Of a stretch of DNA of 64,000 nt, positions 38,737 through 47,931 are shown one piece after another. This DNA is from Devosia algicola. GTDB lineage: Bacteria > Pseudomonadota > Alphaproteobacteria > Rhizobiales > Devosiaceae. Both the position numbers and the translations under genes were made by a program. The notes beneath the pieces were generated by a model. The model saw nothing but the letters and a program-made list of their open reading frames with translations. It made no database searches and was not told the DNA's origin. How positions within the stretch are numbered: position 1 is the first letter of the stretch; each line of letters opens with the position of its first letter. The DNA lies in assembly GCF_028816455.1 (NCBI RefSeq), contig NZ_CP118246.1, positions 1,860,001-1,924,000 of the forward strand, in the 5' to 3' direction.

Positions 38737-41199
38737 ATGACGCTCCGCCCCGCCAATTTGCCGATTCATGTGGCCCTGCCTGACCTGCTCGCCGCTTTGG
38801 TGGGCAGCACCAAAGCTGTATTGGTGGCGCCGCCCGGGGCAGGCAAGACCACCGTCGTGCCACTGGCGTTGCTGGACGCACCCTGGCGATCCGGTCGCAA
38901 GATCATCGTCCTTGAACCGCGTCGCCTCGCCGCCCGAGCGGCTGCCCATCGCATGGCCCAAACCCTTGGCGAGCCGATTGGTCAAACCGTTGGCTATCGC
39001 GTCCGGCTCGACACCAAAATTTCGGCCCAGACCCGAATTGAAGTGGTAACCGAGGGCGTTTTTACCAGCATGCTTCTCGATGATCCTGAACTTTCCGGCA
39101 TCGCCGCCGTCTTGTTTGACGAGTTTCACGAGCGCAGTCTCGACGCCGATCTGGGATTGGCATTGGCGCTGGATGCCACCGCGCTGCGGCCAGATCTCCG
39201 GATCCTTGTCATGTCGGCTACCATCGATGGCGCCCGGATCGCCTCGCTACTCGATGATGCACCGATCATCGAAAGCTTGGGTCGCGCCTTTGATGTTGAA
39301 ACTATTCATGTCGATCGCGATCCGCTCATCCGACTGGAGGATCAACTCACCAAAACTATTCGCACCGCCCTGCGCGATCATCCCGGCTCCGTCCTGGTAT
39401 TCCTGCCTGGTCAGGCAGAAATCGCCCGCACCGCCGAGCGCCTGCGCGCGGGTGTACCAGCCGATATCGACATAGCCCCGCTCTATGGCCAACTCACAAC
39501 GATCGAGCAGGACCGTGCCATCGAGCCCGCACCGGCAGATCGTCGCAAGATCGTTCTGGCCACCGCGATTGCCGAGACCTCGCTGACCATTGAGGGGATC
39601 ACGATTGTTATCGATAGCGGCCTGCGGCGCATCCCCGCCTATGAACCGGCCACCGGTCTGACAACCCTTCAGACGCGCAAAATATCCCGTGCAGGCGCAG
39701 ACCAACGGCGGGGGCGCGCTGGCCGTACGGGTCCTGGCGTCTGTTATCGTTTGTGGGCCGAGGGCCAGACTGCCGCGCTTGAACCGTTCGATCAGCCCGA
39801 AATCCTGGGCGCAGACCTGACTCGCCTGGCTCTTGACCTGACGAGTTGGGGCGTTACCGAGCCAACACAATTGAGGTTTCTCAACCCGCCACCAAAACCC
39901 GCCTGGAACGAAGCAATCGCCCTGCTCAAAAGCCTTGACGCTGTTGACGATACCGCGCGCATAACACCCGCAGGTAAGGCACTGGCGCGCCTGCCGCTGC
40001 ATCCACGTTTGGCGCACATGATCCACTGCGCCGCGATCGAGGGCACGCCGACGTTGGCAACTGAAATCGCCATATTGCTGACCGAGCGCGGCCTGGGTGG
40101 CAACAGCACCGATCTGGCGCACCGCTATGGCAATTTCCGGCGCGAACGCGGCAGGAGTGCCGATGAGGCCAAAATCCTGGCAAAACGCTGGGCCAGACTT
40201 GCCGGTGACAGGCAATCGGCAAACCATCAGCCAATCGCCGACGCTGACATCGGTCGCCACCTGGCCCGTGCCTATCCCGACCGATTGGCCCAGCGCTCCG
40301 GGGCGCCCGGTAGGTTCCGACTGGCCAATGGACGCGCCGCCAGCCTCGATGTCGCCGATCCACTCGCCGCCGAACCGTTCCTCGTCGTCACCGACATCAC
40401 TGGTGCCGCCGCCAGCGGTCGCATCCGCGCCGCCGTCGCCATCGACCGCACGACAATAGATCAATTGTTCGCAACTGATATTGTCAGCGACACCGTCCTG
40501 GCCTTTGACGACGCCTCGCAAAGCGTGCGGGCGCGGCGACTGCAGCGACTCAACGCCTTGAAATTGTCCGACGAGCCAGTAGCGGTAGAACAACCCGAGC
40601 GGGCCGCCACTCTACTCGCGGCCAACTGTGTCATTGCCAGCCTGCCATGGACAAAAGACCAAAAGTCCCTGCGCGCCCGCGCCACCTTCCTGAACGCGAC
40701 CCTGGGAAAGGAATGGCCGGATCTTTCCGACGAGGGTTTGGACAAGGATCGTGCCTGGCTGTCGGCGCATCTGTTGGGCCTCACCCAATGCGGGCAGATC
40801 GGCGCCGGTCATCTAGGAAACGCTCTTGATATCCTGCTGCCCTGGAACCGACGCCAGGAAATCGACCGTCTGCTGCCCAGCCACTTCGACGCGCCGTCGG
40901 GATCGCGCCTGCCGATCGATTATGAAGCCGAGAATGGGCCGACACTAGCGGTGCGGGTGCAAGAGCTATTCGGCTTGAACCGGCATCCGAGCATTGCCGG
41001 TGGGCGACTGCCATTGCTGATCATCCTGCTGTCGCCTGCCCATCGACCGATCCAGACGACCCGTGACCTGCCCGGCTTCTGGCAGGGCTCGTGGCGGGAA
41101 GTCGCCAAGGACCTCAAGGGTCGCTATCCGCGCCATCCATGGCCCGACGATCCCCTCAATACCCAGCCGACCAACCGCGCCAAGCCACGCGGCACTTGA
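38737..41199 (+). CDS. hrpB: ATP-dependent helicase HrpB
   Basis: DEAH-type helicase of 820 residues from the ATG before TLRPANLPIHV; an ATG at 38710 is also open and no clear ribosome site decides. Motif I is APPGAGKTT, motif II the DEFH box in FDEFHERSLD, motif III MSATIDG, motif V ATAIAETSLTIEG and motif VI QRRGRAGRTGPG. The HA2 region and the C-terminal HrpB-specific domain (LPSHFDAPSGSRLPIDYE, then FWQGSWREVAKDLKGRYPRHPWPDDP) are complete. The cellular role of HrpB is not settled. Confidence 0.93.
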   Translation: MTLRPANLPIHVALPDLLAALVGSTKAVLVAPPGAGKTTVVPLALLDAPWRSGRKIIVLEPRRLAARAAAHRMAQTLGEPIGQTVGYRVRLDTKISAQTRIEVVTEGVFTSMLLDDPELSGIAAVLFDEFHERSLDADLGLALALDATALRPDLRILVMSATIDGARIASLLDDAPIIESLGRAFDVETIHVDRDPLIRLEDQLTKTIRTALRDHPGSVLVFLPGQAEIARTAERLRAGVPADIDIAPLYGQLTTIEQDRAIEPAPADRRKIVLATAIAETSLTIEGITIVIDSGLRRIPAYEPATGLTTLQTRKISRAGADQRRGRAGRTGPGVCYRLWAEGQTAALEPFDQPEILGADLTRLALDLTSWGVTEPTQLRFLNPPPKPAWNEAIALLKSLDAVDDTARITPAGKALARLPLHPRLAHMIHCAAIEGTPTLATEIAILLTERGLGGNSTDLAHRYGNFRRERGRSADEAKILAKRWARLAGDRQSANHQPIADADIGRHLARAYPDRLAQRSGAPGRFRLANGRAASLDVADPLAAEPFLVVTDITGAAASGRIRAAVAIDRTTIDQLFATDIVSDTVLAFDDASQSVRARRLQRLNALKLSDEPVAVEQPERAATLLAANCVIASLPWTKDQKSLRARATFLNATLGKEWPDLSDEGLDKDRAWLSAHLLGLTQCGQIGAGHLGNALDILLPWNRRQEIDRLLPSHFDAPSGSRLPIDYEAENGPTLAVRVQELFGLNRHPSIAGGRLPLLIILLSPAHRPIQTTRDLPGFWQGSWREVAKDLKGRYPRHPWPDDPLNTQPTNRAKPRGT

Positions 41200-41240
41200 A
41201 CAGTGCCACCATCGGCGCCGTCTCTTGGTGCCGCCACAAA

Positions 41241-41645
41241 CTAACTGTTCGGCGAAAAATCAAGCGCAACACCATTGATGCAATAGCGTTGCCCGGTTGG
41301 CGGTGGCCCATCTGGAAACACATGTCCAAGATGGCTGCCGCAATTGGCGCAGTGCACTTCGGTCCGCACCATGCCATGGTTGCGATCAACAGTGTTTTCG
41401 GTGGAGCCGGGCAATGGATCGTTAAAACTGGGCCATCCCGTGCCACTTTCAAATTTCAGGGTGGATTCAAACAGTGGTTGATCGCAGCCCGCACACGAAA
41501 AGACGCCTTGCCGATGTTCCTGCAATAATGCACAACTACCCGGTCGCTCGGTGCCGTGCTCACGCATCACCGCATATTGCTCTGGCGTCAGACGCACGCG
41601 CCATTCCGCATCCGTCCGCGTTACCGGAAATTTGTGGGCGTCCAT
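41241..41645 (-). CDS. msrB: Peptide-methionine (R)-S-oxide reductase
   Basis: Repairs oxidised methionine in proteins using thioredoxin. In 134 residues the two zinc-binding pairs CAGC and CANC, the substrate motif GTGWPSF and the catalytic cysteine in RYCINGVAL are all in place. There is no signal peptide, so the protein is cytoplasmic. It is convergent with hrpB, 41 bases between stops. Confidence 0.95.
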   Translation of the reverse strand: MDAHKFPVTRTDAEWRVRLTPEQYAVMREHGTERPGSCALLQEHRQGVFSCAGCDQPLFESTLKFESGTGWPSFNDPLPGSTENTVDRNHGMVRTEVHCANCGSHLGHVFPDGPPPTGQRYCINGVALDFSPNS

Positions 41646-41719
41646 GAGGCTCTCCTTTATTTATTCTGCCGGAAATATAGTGTCGTAGCGCGTCGACCAA
41701 CACCCCACGCCAATATATC

Positions 41720-42172
41720 TCAAGCGCTTGTGACCCGGTTTTTCGCAACCTGTGACTCGGGTTCCGGTATTGGGAATAGCAAGTCGTAGGCCCAGTTGAA
41801 ACAATAAGCATAGACCATATAGAACAGCGCAAATGACGCATCCATCACCAAGGCATCAAGTAGCGAGATACCCAGGTACCAGGCGATAAATGGCAGCAAT
41901 ATCGCTAACAGTCCAAGCTCAAACAGCGCCACATGAACAAGTCGGATCATTGGTGTCTTGTGCACACGCCCGCGTATGCGAACCATGGCATGGTCGAACA
42001 TCAGGTTGAAAGCGTAGTTCCACAATGTCGCGACACTCGCCCCGACGAGGCTGATAATGCCGATGTCGTGCAACGGCTTGGCAAACACCACCGCGCCCAA
42101 TGGCGTGACTAGAAGTAAGCCGATTATTTCAAAGCTTAAGGCGTGACGAATGCGATCACTGGTTGTGCGCAT
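41720..42172 (-). CDS. PACE family efflux transporter
   Basis: A 150-residue membrane protein with four helices arranged as two bacterial transmembrane pair (BTP) domains: RIRHALSFEIIGLLLVTPLG then LWNYAFNLMFDH in the first, and HVALFELGLLAILLPFIAWYLG then FYMVYAYCFNWAYD in the second. The RxRxxHxxxFE-like start and the WNxxFNxxFD motif are characteristic of the PACE family (AceI-like), which exports biocides such as chlorhexidine or short diamines. The open frame extends upstream; MRTTSDRIRHA is the likely start. The substrate is unknown. Confidence 0.87.
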   Translation of the reverse strand: MRTTSDRIRHALSFEIIGLLLVTPLGAVVFAKPLHDIGIISLVGASVATLWNYAFNLMFDHAMVRIRGRVHKTPMIRLVHVALFELGLLAILLPFIAWYLGISLLDALVMDASFALFYMVYAYCFNWAYDLLFPIPEPESQVAKNRVTSA

Positions 42173-42299
42173 GGTGCTCCCCAAAATTCTCGGGTCGTCC
42201 CGAACAGGTCCCAAATGGGGGAGGTCGTCCTCGCTTGGCGTCAATATAGGTCTGCATCCCAGCATGGCAAGCGCCAACAATCCGGCATGCAGCAATAAA

Positions 42300-42375
42300 T
42301 GGTGGGAGTAACAAGGATTGAACTTGTGACCCTTCGCGTGTGAAGCGAATGCTCTCCCGCTGAGCCTATACTCCC
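42300..42375 (-). tRNA. tRNA-Val (anticodon CAC)
   Basis: The minus strand folds as a tRNA: acceptor GGGAGTA / TACTCCC, anticodon stem TTCGC / GCGAA with loop TTCACAC (anticodon CAC), T arm ACAAG-TTCAATC-CTTGT, and encoded CCA. Between acceptor and D stem there are three bases (TAG) instead of two. Removing one G from AGGCTC at 42362-42367 gives the canonical TAGCTC, the same lesion that breaks protein genes here. The gene should be 75 bases. Confidence 0.92.
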
Positions 42376-42466
42376 AGACACAATGCGACCCGCAGATTTC
42401 TCCACCTTGTAAATCAAGGTGGCGCTGCCACGGCTGTGCGAAGCCCCTGTCAGACAGGGAGAGAGA

Positions 42467-42542
<76 letters not shown>

Positions 42543-42638
42543 ATCTCTCCGGGCTGGCGCGGCACCTGTCCTCGCCAGTGGCGCGGATAGACCATAAAAC
42601 CACACAATGGGTCAAGAGGCCAATCGGCGATTTTCAAT

Positions 42639-42999
42639 TTATGCCGCCAACAAACGCTCCACCTCATTGACCAGATCCTTGAGGTGGAAAGGCTTGGACA
42701 GCACCGACGCGTCCTTTGGTGCATCACTGTCGGGATTGAGCGCCACCGCGGCAAACCCGGTGATGAACATGACCTTGAGGTCGGGGTCCAGTTCGGTTGC
42801 GCGCCGTGCCAGGCTCGATCCCGTCCATCTCCGGCATCACAATGTCGCTCAGCAACAGTGCAAACGGTTCCTCGCGCAGTCGCTCATAGGCAGACAGGCC
42901 GTTGTCGAACGACACCACGTCATAGCCGGCATTTTTGAGCGCGCGCGTCAGAAACTGGCGCATATCGTTATCGTCTTCTGCGAGCAGAATGCGTTTCAT
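42639..42999 (-). CDS. cpdR: CpdR single-domain response regulator, one frame lesion
   Basis: Receiver-only protein of 119 residues after repair. The N-terminus MKRILLAEDDNDMRQFL carries the acidic pair, the phosphoacceptor Asp lies in LLLSDIVMPEMDG, and the C-terminal lysine in SVLSKPFHLKDLV. AGGCTC at 42811-42816 breaks the frame; one base less gives DGIELARRATELD, identical in pattern to CpdR. In Caulobacter and rhizobia CpdR, when unphosphorylated, brings ClpXP and its substrates to the cell pole and so gates cell-cycle proteolysis under CckA-ChpT. Ribosome site GGAGGAAATTG. It is divergent from the amidohydrolase gene. Confidence 0.93.
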
Positions 43000-43189
43000 C
43001 AATTTCCTCCGGCACATGGGGTAGTGAGTCGGCCTTGATGTGCGATGTTTAGTCCAACTGACCAAATCCGCAACCACGCTTTATGCGTGATCTGTGCATT
43101 TTAGCGGTATTGTGGACATTGTTGGCGAACAAGGGCAAACTTAGCAGGCAAAATATCGCGCACCGCGATTACAATTTCGGGGAGACAAG

Positions 43190-44083
43190 GTGCGGTCCGA
43201 CTATTGGGATAAGCCCGCATTTGAAACGATACGCCCGCGCCGTCTGGTGGCGCCAGTCGTGTTCAATTCCGGTCATTCCGGACGCGTTTATCCTGAGCGC
43301 TTTCTGGCCATGACTCGCCTTGATCACCTCTCTATCAGGCAGTCGGAAGATGCATGGGTCGATGAATTGTTCGCGCGCGCGCCTCATTTGGGAGCACCAC
43401 TCTTGCAGGCGCATTTCCCCCGCGCCTATCTCGATGTAAACCGTGAACCGTGGGAACTCGACCCCGCCATGTTCAACGAGCCGCTATCAGATCGCTTTAA
43501 CACCACCTCGCCGCGCGTTGCAGCGGGCCTCGGCACCCTTGCCCGTGTCGTTGCCGAAAACAAACCAATCTATCGCGAGCGCCTGAACATTGCCGATGCG
43601 CAGATGCGGATCGAGGGTATCTATCACCCCTATCATACCGCCCTGCAAAAACTGTTGAGTGAGGCCATGGCGACTTTTGGCGTTGCCGTGCTGATCGATT
43701 GTCATTCAATGCCGCGCTTGACCCGCTCGGGCGACCGGCCATCACCCGACATTGTACTTGGTGATCGCTATGGCACCACCTGCGCGCCCGGACTGGTTGA
43801 TCTGGTTGAAACCGTCTTTTCGTCCGCGGGACTGCGTGTTGCGCGCAATCGACCATATGCGGGCGGCTTTGCCACGCGCTCATACGGGCGCCCCCCGCAC
43901 GGCGTTCATGCCCTGCAAATCGAGGTCAGTCGACATCTTTATATGAATGAAACCACCCTGACCAAGAATGAAAATTTCGCCGCTATTCGACTGCTGATGG
44001 AGCGATTGATCTATACCCTGATCGGCCTCGATCTTGCCGCCCTGTGCGGTCCCGCAACCGCCCTCAAAGCCGCCGCCGAGTAA
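43190..44083 (+). CDS. N-formylglutamate amidohydrolase family protein
   Basis: A 297-residue FGase-family hydrolase starting at GTG with GGGGAG upstream. Conserved blocks are VVFNSGHSGRVYPERF, RAYLDVNREPWELDP, YHPYHTAL and VLIDCHSMP, the metal-site histidines of this family. Members hydrolyse N-formylglutamate at the end of histidine breakdown, but many genomes have paralogues of unknown substrate. No hut genes are near, so the exact substrate is open. Location next to cpdR recurs in Hyphomicrobiales (from memory). Confidence 0.88.
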   Translation: MRSDYWDKPAFETIRPRRLVAPVVFNSGHSGRVYPERFLAMTRLDHLSIRQSEDAWVDELFARAPHLGAPLLQAHFPRAYLDVNREPWELDPAMFNEPLSDRFNTTSPRVAAGLGTLARVVAENKPIYRERLNIADAQMRIEGIYHPYHTALQKLLSEAMATFGVAVLIDCHSMPRLTRSGDRPSPDIVLGDRYGTTCAPGLVDLVETVFSSAGLRVARNRPYAGGFATRSYGRPPHGVHALQIEVSRHLYMNETTLTKNENFAAIRLLMERLIYTLIGLDLAALCGPATALKAAAE

Positions 44084-44133
44084 CGCCTCGAGCCTGGCCG
44101 CGCCAACAATCCACCCATAAAAACAGGCAGCCC

Positions 44134-44952
44134 ATGACAAGCCCTTCCTCGCTGGCCGGTCTCGACCCGATACGCGTCCGCCAGACCCTGCTCGACGCAG
44201 CCGAAGCCGCCGCAACCCACACCATGCCCCGATTTCGCACGGCGCTTGCCGTCGACAACAAATGGTCACAGGGTTTTGATCCGGTAACCGAGGCGGATCG
44301 ACAGGCCGAAATTGCGGTGCGTGACCTGATTGCCAGCCGTTTTCCCGACCACGGCATCATTGGCGAAGAGTGGGACGAAAAAGCCACCAAGGGCCGTTTC
44401 CAGTGGATTGTTGATCCTATCGACGGTACACGCGCCTATATTTCCGGCGTACCCGTGTGGGGAACACTCATCGGGCTGATGATCGATGGCCGCGCCGCCG
44501 CCGGACTGATGGCCCAACCCTTCACCGGTGAAACATTTCTTGCCATGCCCGGCAACGCCGAATTTCGGCGTCACGATCAAACCCGCCCGCTGCACACCTC
44601 AAATATCACCCAACTATCACAGGCCAAACTAACCGCGACAACGCCGGACCTATTCGCCAAAACCGACACCGAAAACGCCTGGAACGCCCTTCGGTCCAAA
44701 GTTCTCCAAACCCGCTACGGGTTGGATTGCTACGGCTATTGCCTTTTGGCAGCAGGCCATATCGACCTCGTTGTCGAAGCGGGCCTCAAGGACGTAGACA
44801 TATGCCCGTTGATCCCCTTGATCGAGAATACCGGTGGCATCGTCACCACCTGGGATGGCGGTCACGCCGAAAAAGGCGGTAATTGCGTCGCCGCAGCCAC
44901 CCGCGAATTGCACGACGCAGCGCTCAAGGTTCTGCGGGACGCACAAACTTAG
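44134..44952 (+). CDS. hisN: Histidinol-phosphatase, inositol-monophosphatase type
   Basis: A 272-residue phosphatase of the IMPase fold. Metal-binding motifs are visible in order: GEEWDE (near residue 80), DPIDGTRAYISG, and DVDICPLIPLIENTGG near the C-terminus. The AYISGVPVWGTLIGLM stretch is typical of HisN, which dephosphorylates histidinol phosphate in actinobacteria and alphaproteobacteria. A general monophosphatase cannot be ruled out. Its stop overlaps the stop of the convergent hydrolase by four bases. Confidence 0.87.
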   Translation: MTSPSSLAGLDPIRVRQTLLDAAEAAATHTMPRFRTALAVDNKWSQGFDPVTEADRQAEIAVRDLIASRFPDHGIIGEEWDEKATKGRFQWIVDPIDGTRAYISGVPVWGTLIGLMIDGRAAAGLMAQPFTGETFLAMPGNAEFRRHDQTRPLHTSNITQLSQAKLTATTPDLFAKTDTENAWNALRSKVLQTRYGLDCYGYCLLAAGHIDLVVEAGLKDVDICPLIPLIENTGGIVTTWDGGHAEKGGNCVAAATRELHDAALKVLRDAQT

Positions 44953-45923
44953 GCGCTCTGGTCCGTAATGAAGGCGTCAAACGCGGCAAATACCTGACCG
45001 CGAATAAAGTCGTTTTCGACGAACATTTCGTGCTGCGCGCCAGCAATAACAGCGTGGCTACCGGTTCGCAGGCGCAACCCAAGATGCTCGATTGCGGCGC
45101 TCGACACCACTTGGTCGCGAGCCGCGGCGAGCATCAAGAGCGGCACTCTGATCCGGCCCGGAAAATCATCACGCCCCGCTTCGGCCATCGCCGCCATCGC
45201 CGCTGCCACCCAATTGATGGTCGGCTTGCCAATACCCAGCCTCGGGTTAGCGCGTACAACATCGACAGATCGCATATAGCGCACCTTGTCCGAGGTCAGC
45301 GGATTGTTGGCAAAGGTCTTTTCCGACATCGGCTTGTCTGCCCGCCGCCCGGCCGGTAGTTGCCCCAGTCCCAAAAAGCTCAGGACGGACGCCGCCTTGG
45401 CCATCCCGCCCATACTCAACGGCTGTCGATCCAGCGCCACCATCGGCGCGGACACAAAAATTCTGTCAAACATCAATCGGTCGTGCGCACCGGCAAACAA
45501 ACTCACCAGTCCGCCCATCGAATGCCCCACAAGATAGAATGGAGGAGGACAATCGGGCAGTAGAATTTCGGCGTGAAAGCTCTTGAGGTCACACCAATAG
45601 TCAGAAAACCGATCGACATAACCAAGGCTGCGATTGCTGATCAGCCGGTCCGAGCCGCCCTGCCCGCGCCAATCGAACGTCGCCACGGCAAAGCCGCGCG
45701 ATCGAAAGTCCGCGATCGTTTCAAAATACTTTTCGATATACTCGGTGCGGCCATGCACAAGGCAGACCGTGCCCTGATGCACATCGCCTGTTCGCGGCCA
45801 ATATGCGTAACGCAACCGAACCTGGTCGCTGGTTCTGAAATAACCGACCCGCACGCCCTCCGGGATCGGATTGGATGTGATATTGACCAGTTTGGGCCCA
45901 TCGGGATCTACAATTGTCGTCAT
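44949..45923 (-). CDS. Alpha/beta hydrolase, lysophospholipase-like
   Basis: A 324-residue serine hydrolase. The nucleophile elbow is GHSMGG in FYLVGHSMGGLVSLFAGAH, preceded by the oxyanion segment VCLVHGRTEYIEKY; the acid and histidine lie around LMLAAARDQVV and GAQHEMFVENDFIR. This arrangement is the PldB/monoacylglycerol-lipase type. There is no signal peptide with the start MTTIVDPDG; the open frame extends upstream another 65 codons without support. The likely substrate is a lysolipid or monoacylglycerol. Confidence 0.86.
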   Translation of the reverse strand: MTTIVDPDGPKLVNITSNPIPEGVRVGYFRTSDQVRLRYAYWPRTGDVHQGTVCLVHGRTEYIEKYFETIADFRSRGFAVATFDWRGQGGSDRLISNRSLGYVDRFSDYWCDLKSFHAEILLPDCPPPFYLVGHSMGGLVSLFAGAHDRLMFDRIFVSAPMVALDRQPLSMGGMAKAASVLSFLGLGQLPAGRRADKPMSEKTFANNPLTSDKVRYMRSVDVVRANPRLGIGKPTINWVAAAMAAMAEAGRDDFPGRIRVPLLMLAAARDQVVSSAAIEHLGLRLRTGSHAVIAGAQHEMFVENDFIRGQVFAAFDAFITDQSA

Positions 45924-46171
45924 GAATAACTCGTGTCTTGGCGCTTTGAACGCCATTAGACCACGCACATATGAAAGAAAACCAGCATTCCTTGCGGAAC
46001 ACTGGCTTTCCTTGACGCGGTCCGTGCGGGGGGCGGGTGACGGAACCGCGGGAAGTGTGCACCGCCCCAAAATTTCTCGGTGCACATCTTTACGATATAG
46101 CAGGCCATGCCTGAACACGACTGGAGCGCCACGTTCAGTTTGCGTTCATGAGCACCGCAGCTTCACCGCCT

Positions 46172-46199
46172 CTTGAACCCCGATTTTCGTCACCTAAAT
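46172..46199 (+). promoter_or_regulatory. Candidate RpoH (sigma-32) promoter
   Basis: CTTGAA at 46172-46177, a 15-base spacer, then CCTAAAT at 46193-46199. The alphaproteobacterial RpoH consensus from memory is CTTG, about 16 bases, then CCTATAT. It lies upstream of a small heat-shock gene. Confidence 0.55.
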
Positions 46200-46292
46200 A
46201 TTGCTTGTCCGCCGGATGTTCCGGGGATCGCCTGCCACAATGCAATGCTCGCCTAATATTGGGGGCATCATCCGGCAGCGCGAAAATCCACG

Positions 46293-46305
46293 TTGCTCAC
46301 AGGAG
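46293..46305 (+). promoter_or_regulatory. ROSE-type RNA thermometer hairpin over the hsp20 ribosome site
   Basis: TTGCT-CAC-AGGAG lies directly before the start codon. The UUGCU pairs with the Shine-Dalgarno AGGAG through U-A, C-G and a G-G apposition, the hallmark of ROSE elements that block translation of rhizobial small heat-shock genes at low temperature. Confidence 0.55.
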
Positions 46306-46313
46306 AATGTGAC

Positions 46314-46770
46314 ATGCAGACCCTTGATTTTTCGCCTTTTTACCGTTCCACCGTCGGCTTTGACCGGCTGTTCTCGCGGCTCGATAGTGTGTCGGGACAG
46401 GAAGCAAAAACCTACCCCCCTTATAATATCGAGCGCCTCGGTGACGATGCCTATCGTATCTCGATAGCCGTTGCCGGCTTTTCCAATGGCGACATTGCCA
46501 TTGAAAGCAAGGAAAACAGCCTGACCATTAAAGGCGCCAAGGCCGCTGACGAAGGCGACAAGACCCGCGAGTTCCTTCATCGCGGCATAGCCGAGCGCGC
46601 ATTCGAGCCTGCGCTTTCAACTGGCTGACTATGTCGAAGTGACCGGCGCCAATCTTGAGAATGGGCTATTGCATCTCGAACTGAAGCGCGAATTGCCCGA
46701 AAGCAAAAAGCCGCGCCAGATCGCTATCAATGGTGGTGCCAAGAGCATCGACGACCAGTCCGTCAACTAA
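46314..46770 (+). CDS. Hsp20 family small heat-shock protein (IbpA-like), one frame lesion
   Basis: A 151-residue alpha-crystallin-domain chaperone that holds unfolding proteins. The N-terminus [20 protein letters not shown] and [22 protein letters not shown] are typical of IbpA-class proteins of rhizobia. GAGCCT at 46605-46610 breaks the frame; one base less gives [15 protein letters not shown] and the conserved [18 protein letters not shown]. Synthesis is probably under heat control at two levels, given an RpoH-like promoter and a ROSE-like hairpin. A terminator follows. Confidence 0.92.
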
Positions 46771-46794
46771 TACCGGCACTGGATAATACACAGG

Positions 46795-46819
46795 GCGCGG
46801 TCCGAAGGGCCGCGCTTTT
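46795..46819 (+). terminator. Rho-independent terminator after hsp20
   Basis: GCGCGGTCC and GGGCCGCGC pair around a GAA loop and are followed by TTTT, 25 bases after the stop. Confidence 0.85.
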
Positions 46820-46905
46820 GACTCTGGTGGATGGAACCGGTCACCGCATTTGATCATTGCCTTACCAAGCGCCGCATTTGGCACAGCGTCAAGGAAAGTG
46901 ATCTC

Positions 46906-47379
46906 ATGAAAACCCCCTCCATTGATATAAAATCCAATACCAAGTCTGCCATGGTCGACCTGCTCAATGCGCGTCTGGCCGAGGCAATCGACTTGGCGTT
47001 ATTGACCAAACAGGCCCACTGGAATCTCAAGGGCATCCAGTTTATCGCCGTGCACGAACTGCTCGATAAATTTCGTGCCGCCCTTGATACTCATGTCGAT
47101 ATAGTCGCCGAGCGCGTGGCTCAGTTGGACGGTATTGCCTTGGGAACCACGCAGGATGTCGCCAAGGCAACCAGTCTCAAGCCATATCCGAATGACATAC
47201 GCAAGGTAACGGACCATCTTCAGGCACTGGCTGAACGCTATGCGGCAACCGCCGAACAGGTGCGCAAGGCCATCGACACCGCCGACGAAGCGGGCGATGC
47301 TGATACCGCCGATATCTTCACCGCCTTTTCGCGTGAACTCGATAAAGACCTATGGTTCATTAAATCCCATCTGGAATAG
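46906..47379 (+). CDS. dps: Dps DNA-protecting ferritin-like protein
   Basis: A 157-residue Dps protein that stores iron and protects DNA in a dodecamer. The inter-subunit ferroxidase residues lie in KQAHWNLKGIQFIAVHELLDKF and the following DTHVDIVAERVAQLDG. The lysine-bearing N-terminus (MKTPSIDIKSNTK) may help DNA binding. The ATG has AAGGA upstream. A terminator stands on each side, so the gene is its own transcription unit. Confidence 0.95.
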   Translation: MKTPSIDIKSNTKSAMVDLLNARLAEAIDLALLTKQAHWNLKGIQFIAVHELLDKFRAALDTHVDIVAERVAQLDGIALGTTQDVAKATSLKPYPNDIRKVTDHLQALAERYAATAEQVRKAIDTADEAGDADTADIFTAFSRELDKDLWFIKSHLE

Positions 47380-47400
47380 GCAAAACAATTTTTGAATAGG

Positions 47401-47426
47401 AAAAGCGCGCTTGACGTGCTTTTTTT
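47401..47426 (+). terminator. Rho-independent terminator of dps
   Basis: AAAAGCGCG and CGTGCTTTT pair (one G-T pair) around CTTGA and run into further T, 21 bases after the dps stop. Confidence 0.85.
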
Positions 47427-47931
47427 GCGTTGTGGCGGACTAAATTGCCAAAGTGTTTCTAACAAACGATCCAATTTTCCTATAAATTCCGATCCAGAAT
47501 TGGCAGTCGCCTATTCAACGGTTGCAAATATGCGTCGCCCCGCTTGCCCGGCACCAAAAATTATGCGATTGTGCCCAAGATAGGACAACACTATTGTCCT
47601 TATCAGAGGTGACACCCCGGTCTCCCCGGTCCAGTGACACACGCCGTTCGGGTTGGACCGCAAGTATGGCGGCAACTGGATGGCGGGGCTATTATTGCCC
47701 GAACGAGCGGCCATTTGGATGCAGAGCCGCTCCCCAATGAATGGACGTAATTGCTCTTTCGAGCCGTACGCTGTACGACCCGGAACAATATCACGTCCGC
47801 GAAAGGACAAATGCCAGCATCCTGCCTGCCGCGTGCGGCACTATGGCAAAGGTGTGAACGAACAGGACTTTGGCCCGCATCGCTGTGCAACAGACAGATT
47901 GCGGCCCCTCAGAAAGACAAGGAATTGCGCC
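47427..47931 (+). promoter_or_regulatory. Long leader / promoter region of gltB
   Basis: About 500 bases without a gene that I can support. The left part contains an inverted repeat at 47582-47600. The gltB frame is open upstream to 47653, but that stretch has no homology to GltB and no ribosome site. I see no riboswitch fold I can name. Confidence 0.5.
47582..47600. promoter_or_regulatory. Inverted repeat AGGACAA-N5-TTGTCCT upstream of gltB
   Basis: A perfect 7-bp inverted repeat with a 5-base spacer, the size of a helix-turn-helix dimer operator, 332 bases before the gltB start. Which regulator would use it is unknown. Confidence 0.45.

Larger units (their letters stand above)
45924..46313. 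promoter_or_regulatory. Intergenic region with heat-shock promoter and RNA leader
   Basis: These 390 bases separate the hydrolase (minus) from the small heat-shock gene (plus). The right third holds an RpoH-type promoter and a leader of about 105 bases ending in a ROSE-like hairpin. I see no gene in the left part. Confidence 0.6.

Noticed and set aside
39247..40593. A 448-codon open frame antisense to hrpB
   Set aside because: It lies wholly within hrpB on the other strand, has no recognisable domain, and its composition follows the codon bias of hrpB.
47653..47931. N-terminal extension of gltB by 93 codons
   Set aside because: The extension has no GltB similarity; the start at 47932 places the catalytic cysteine after a propeptide of usual size and has a ribosome site.
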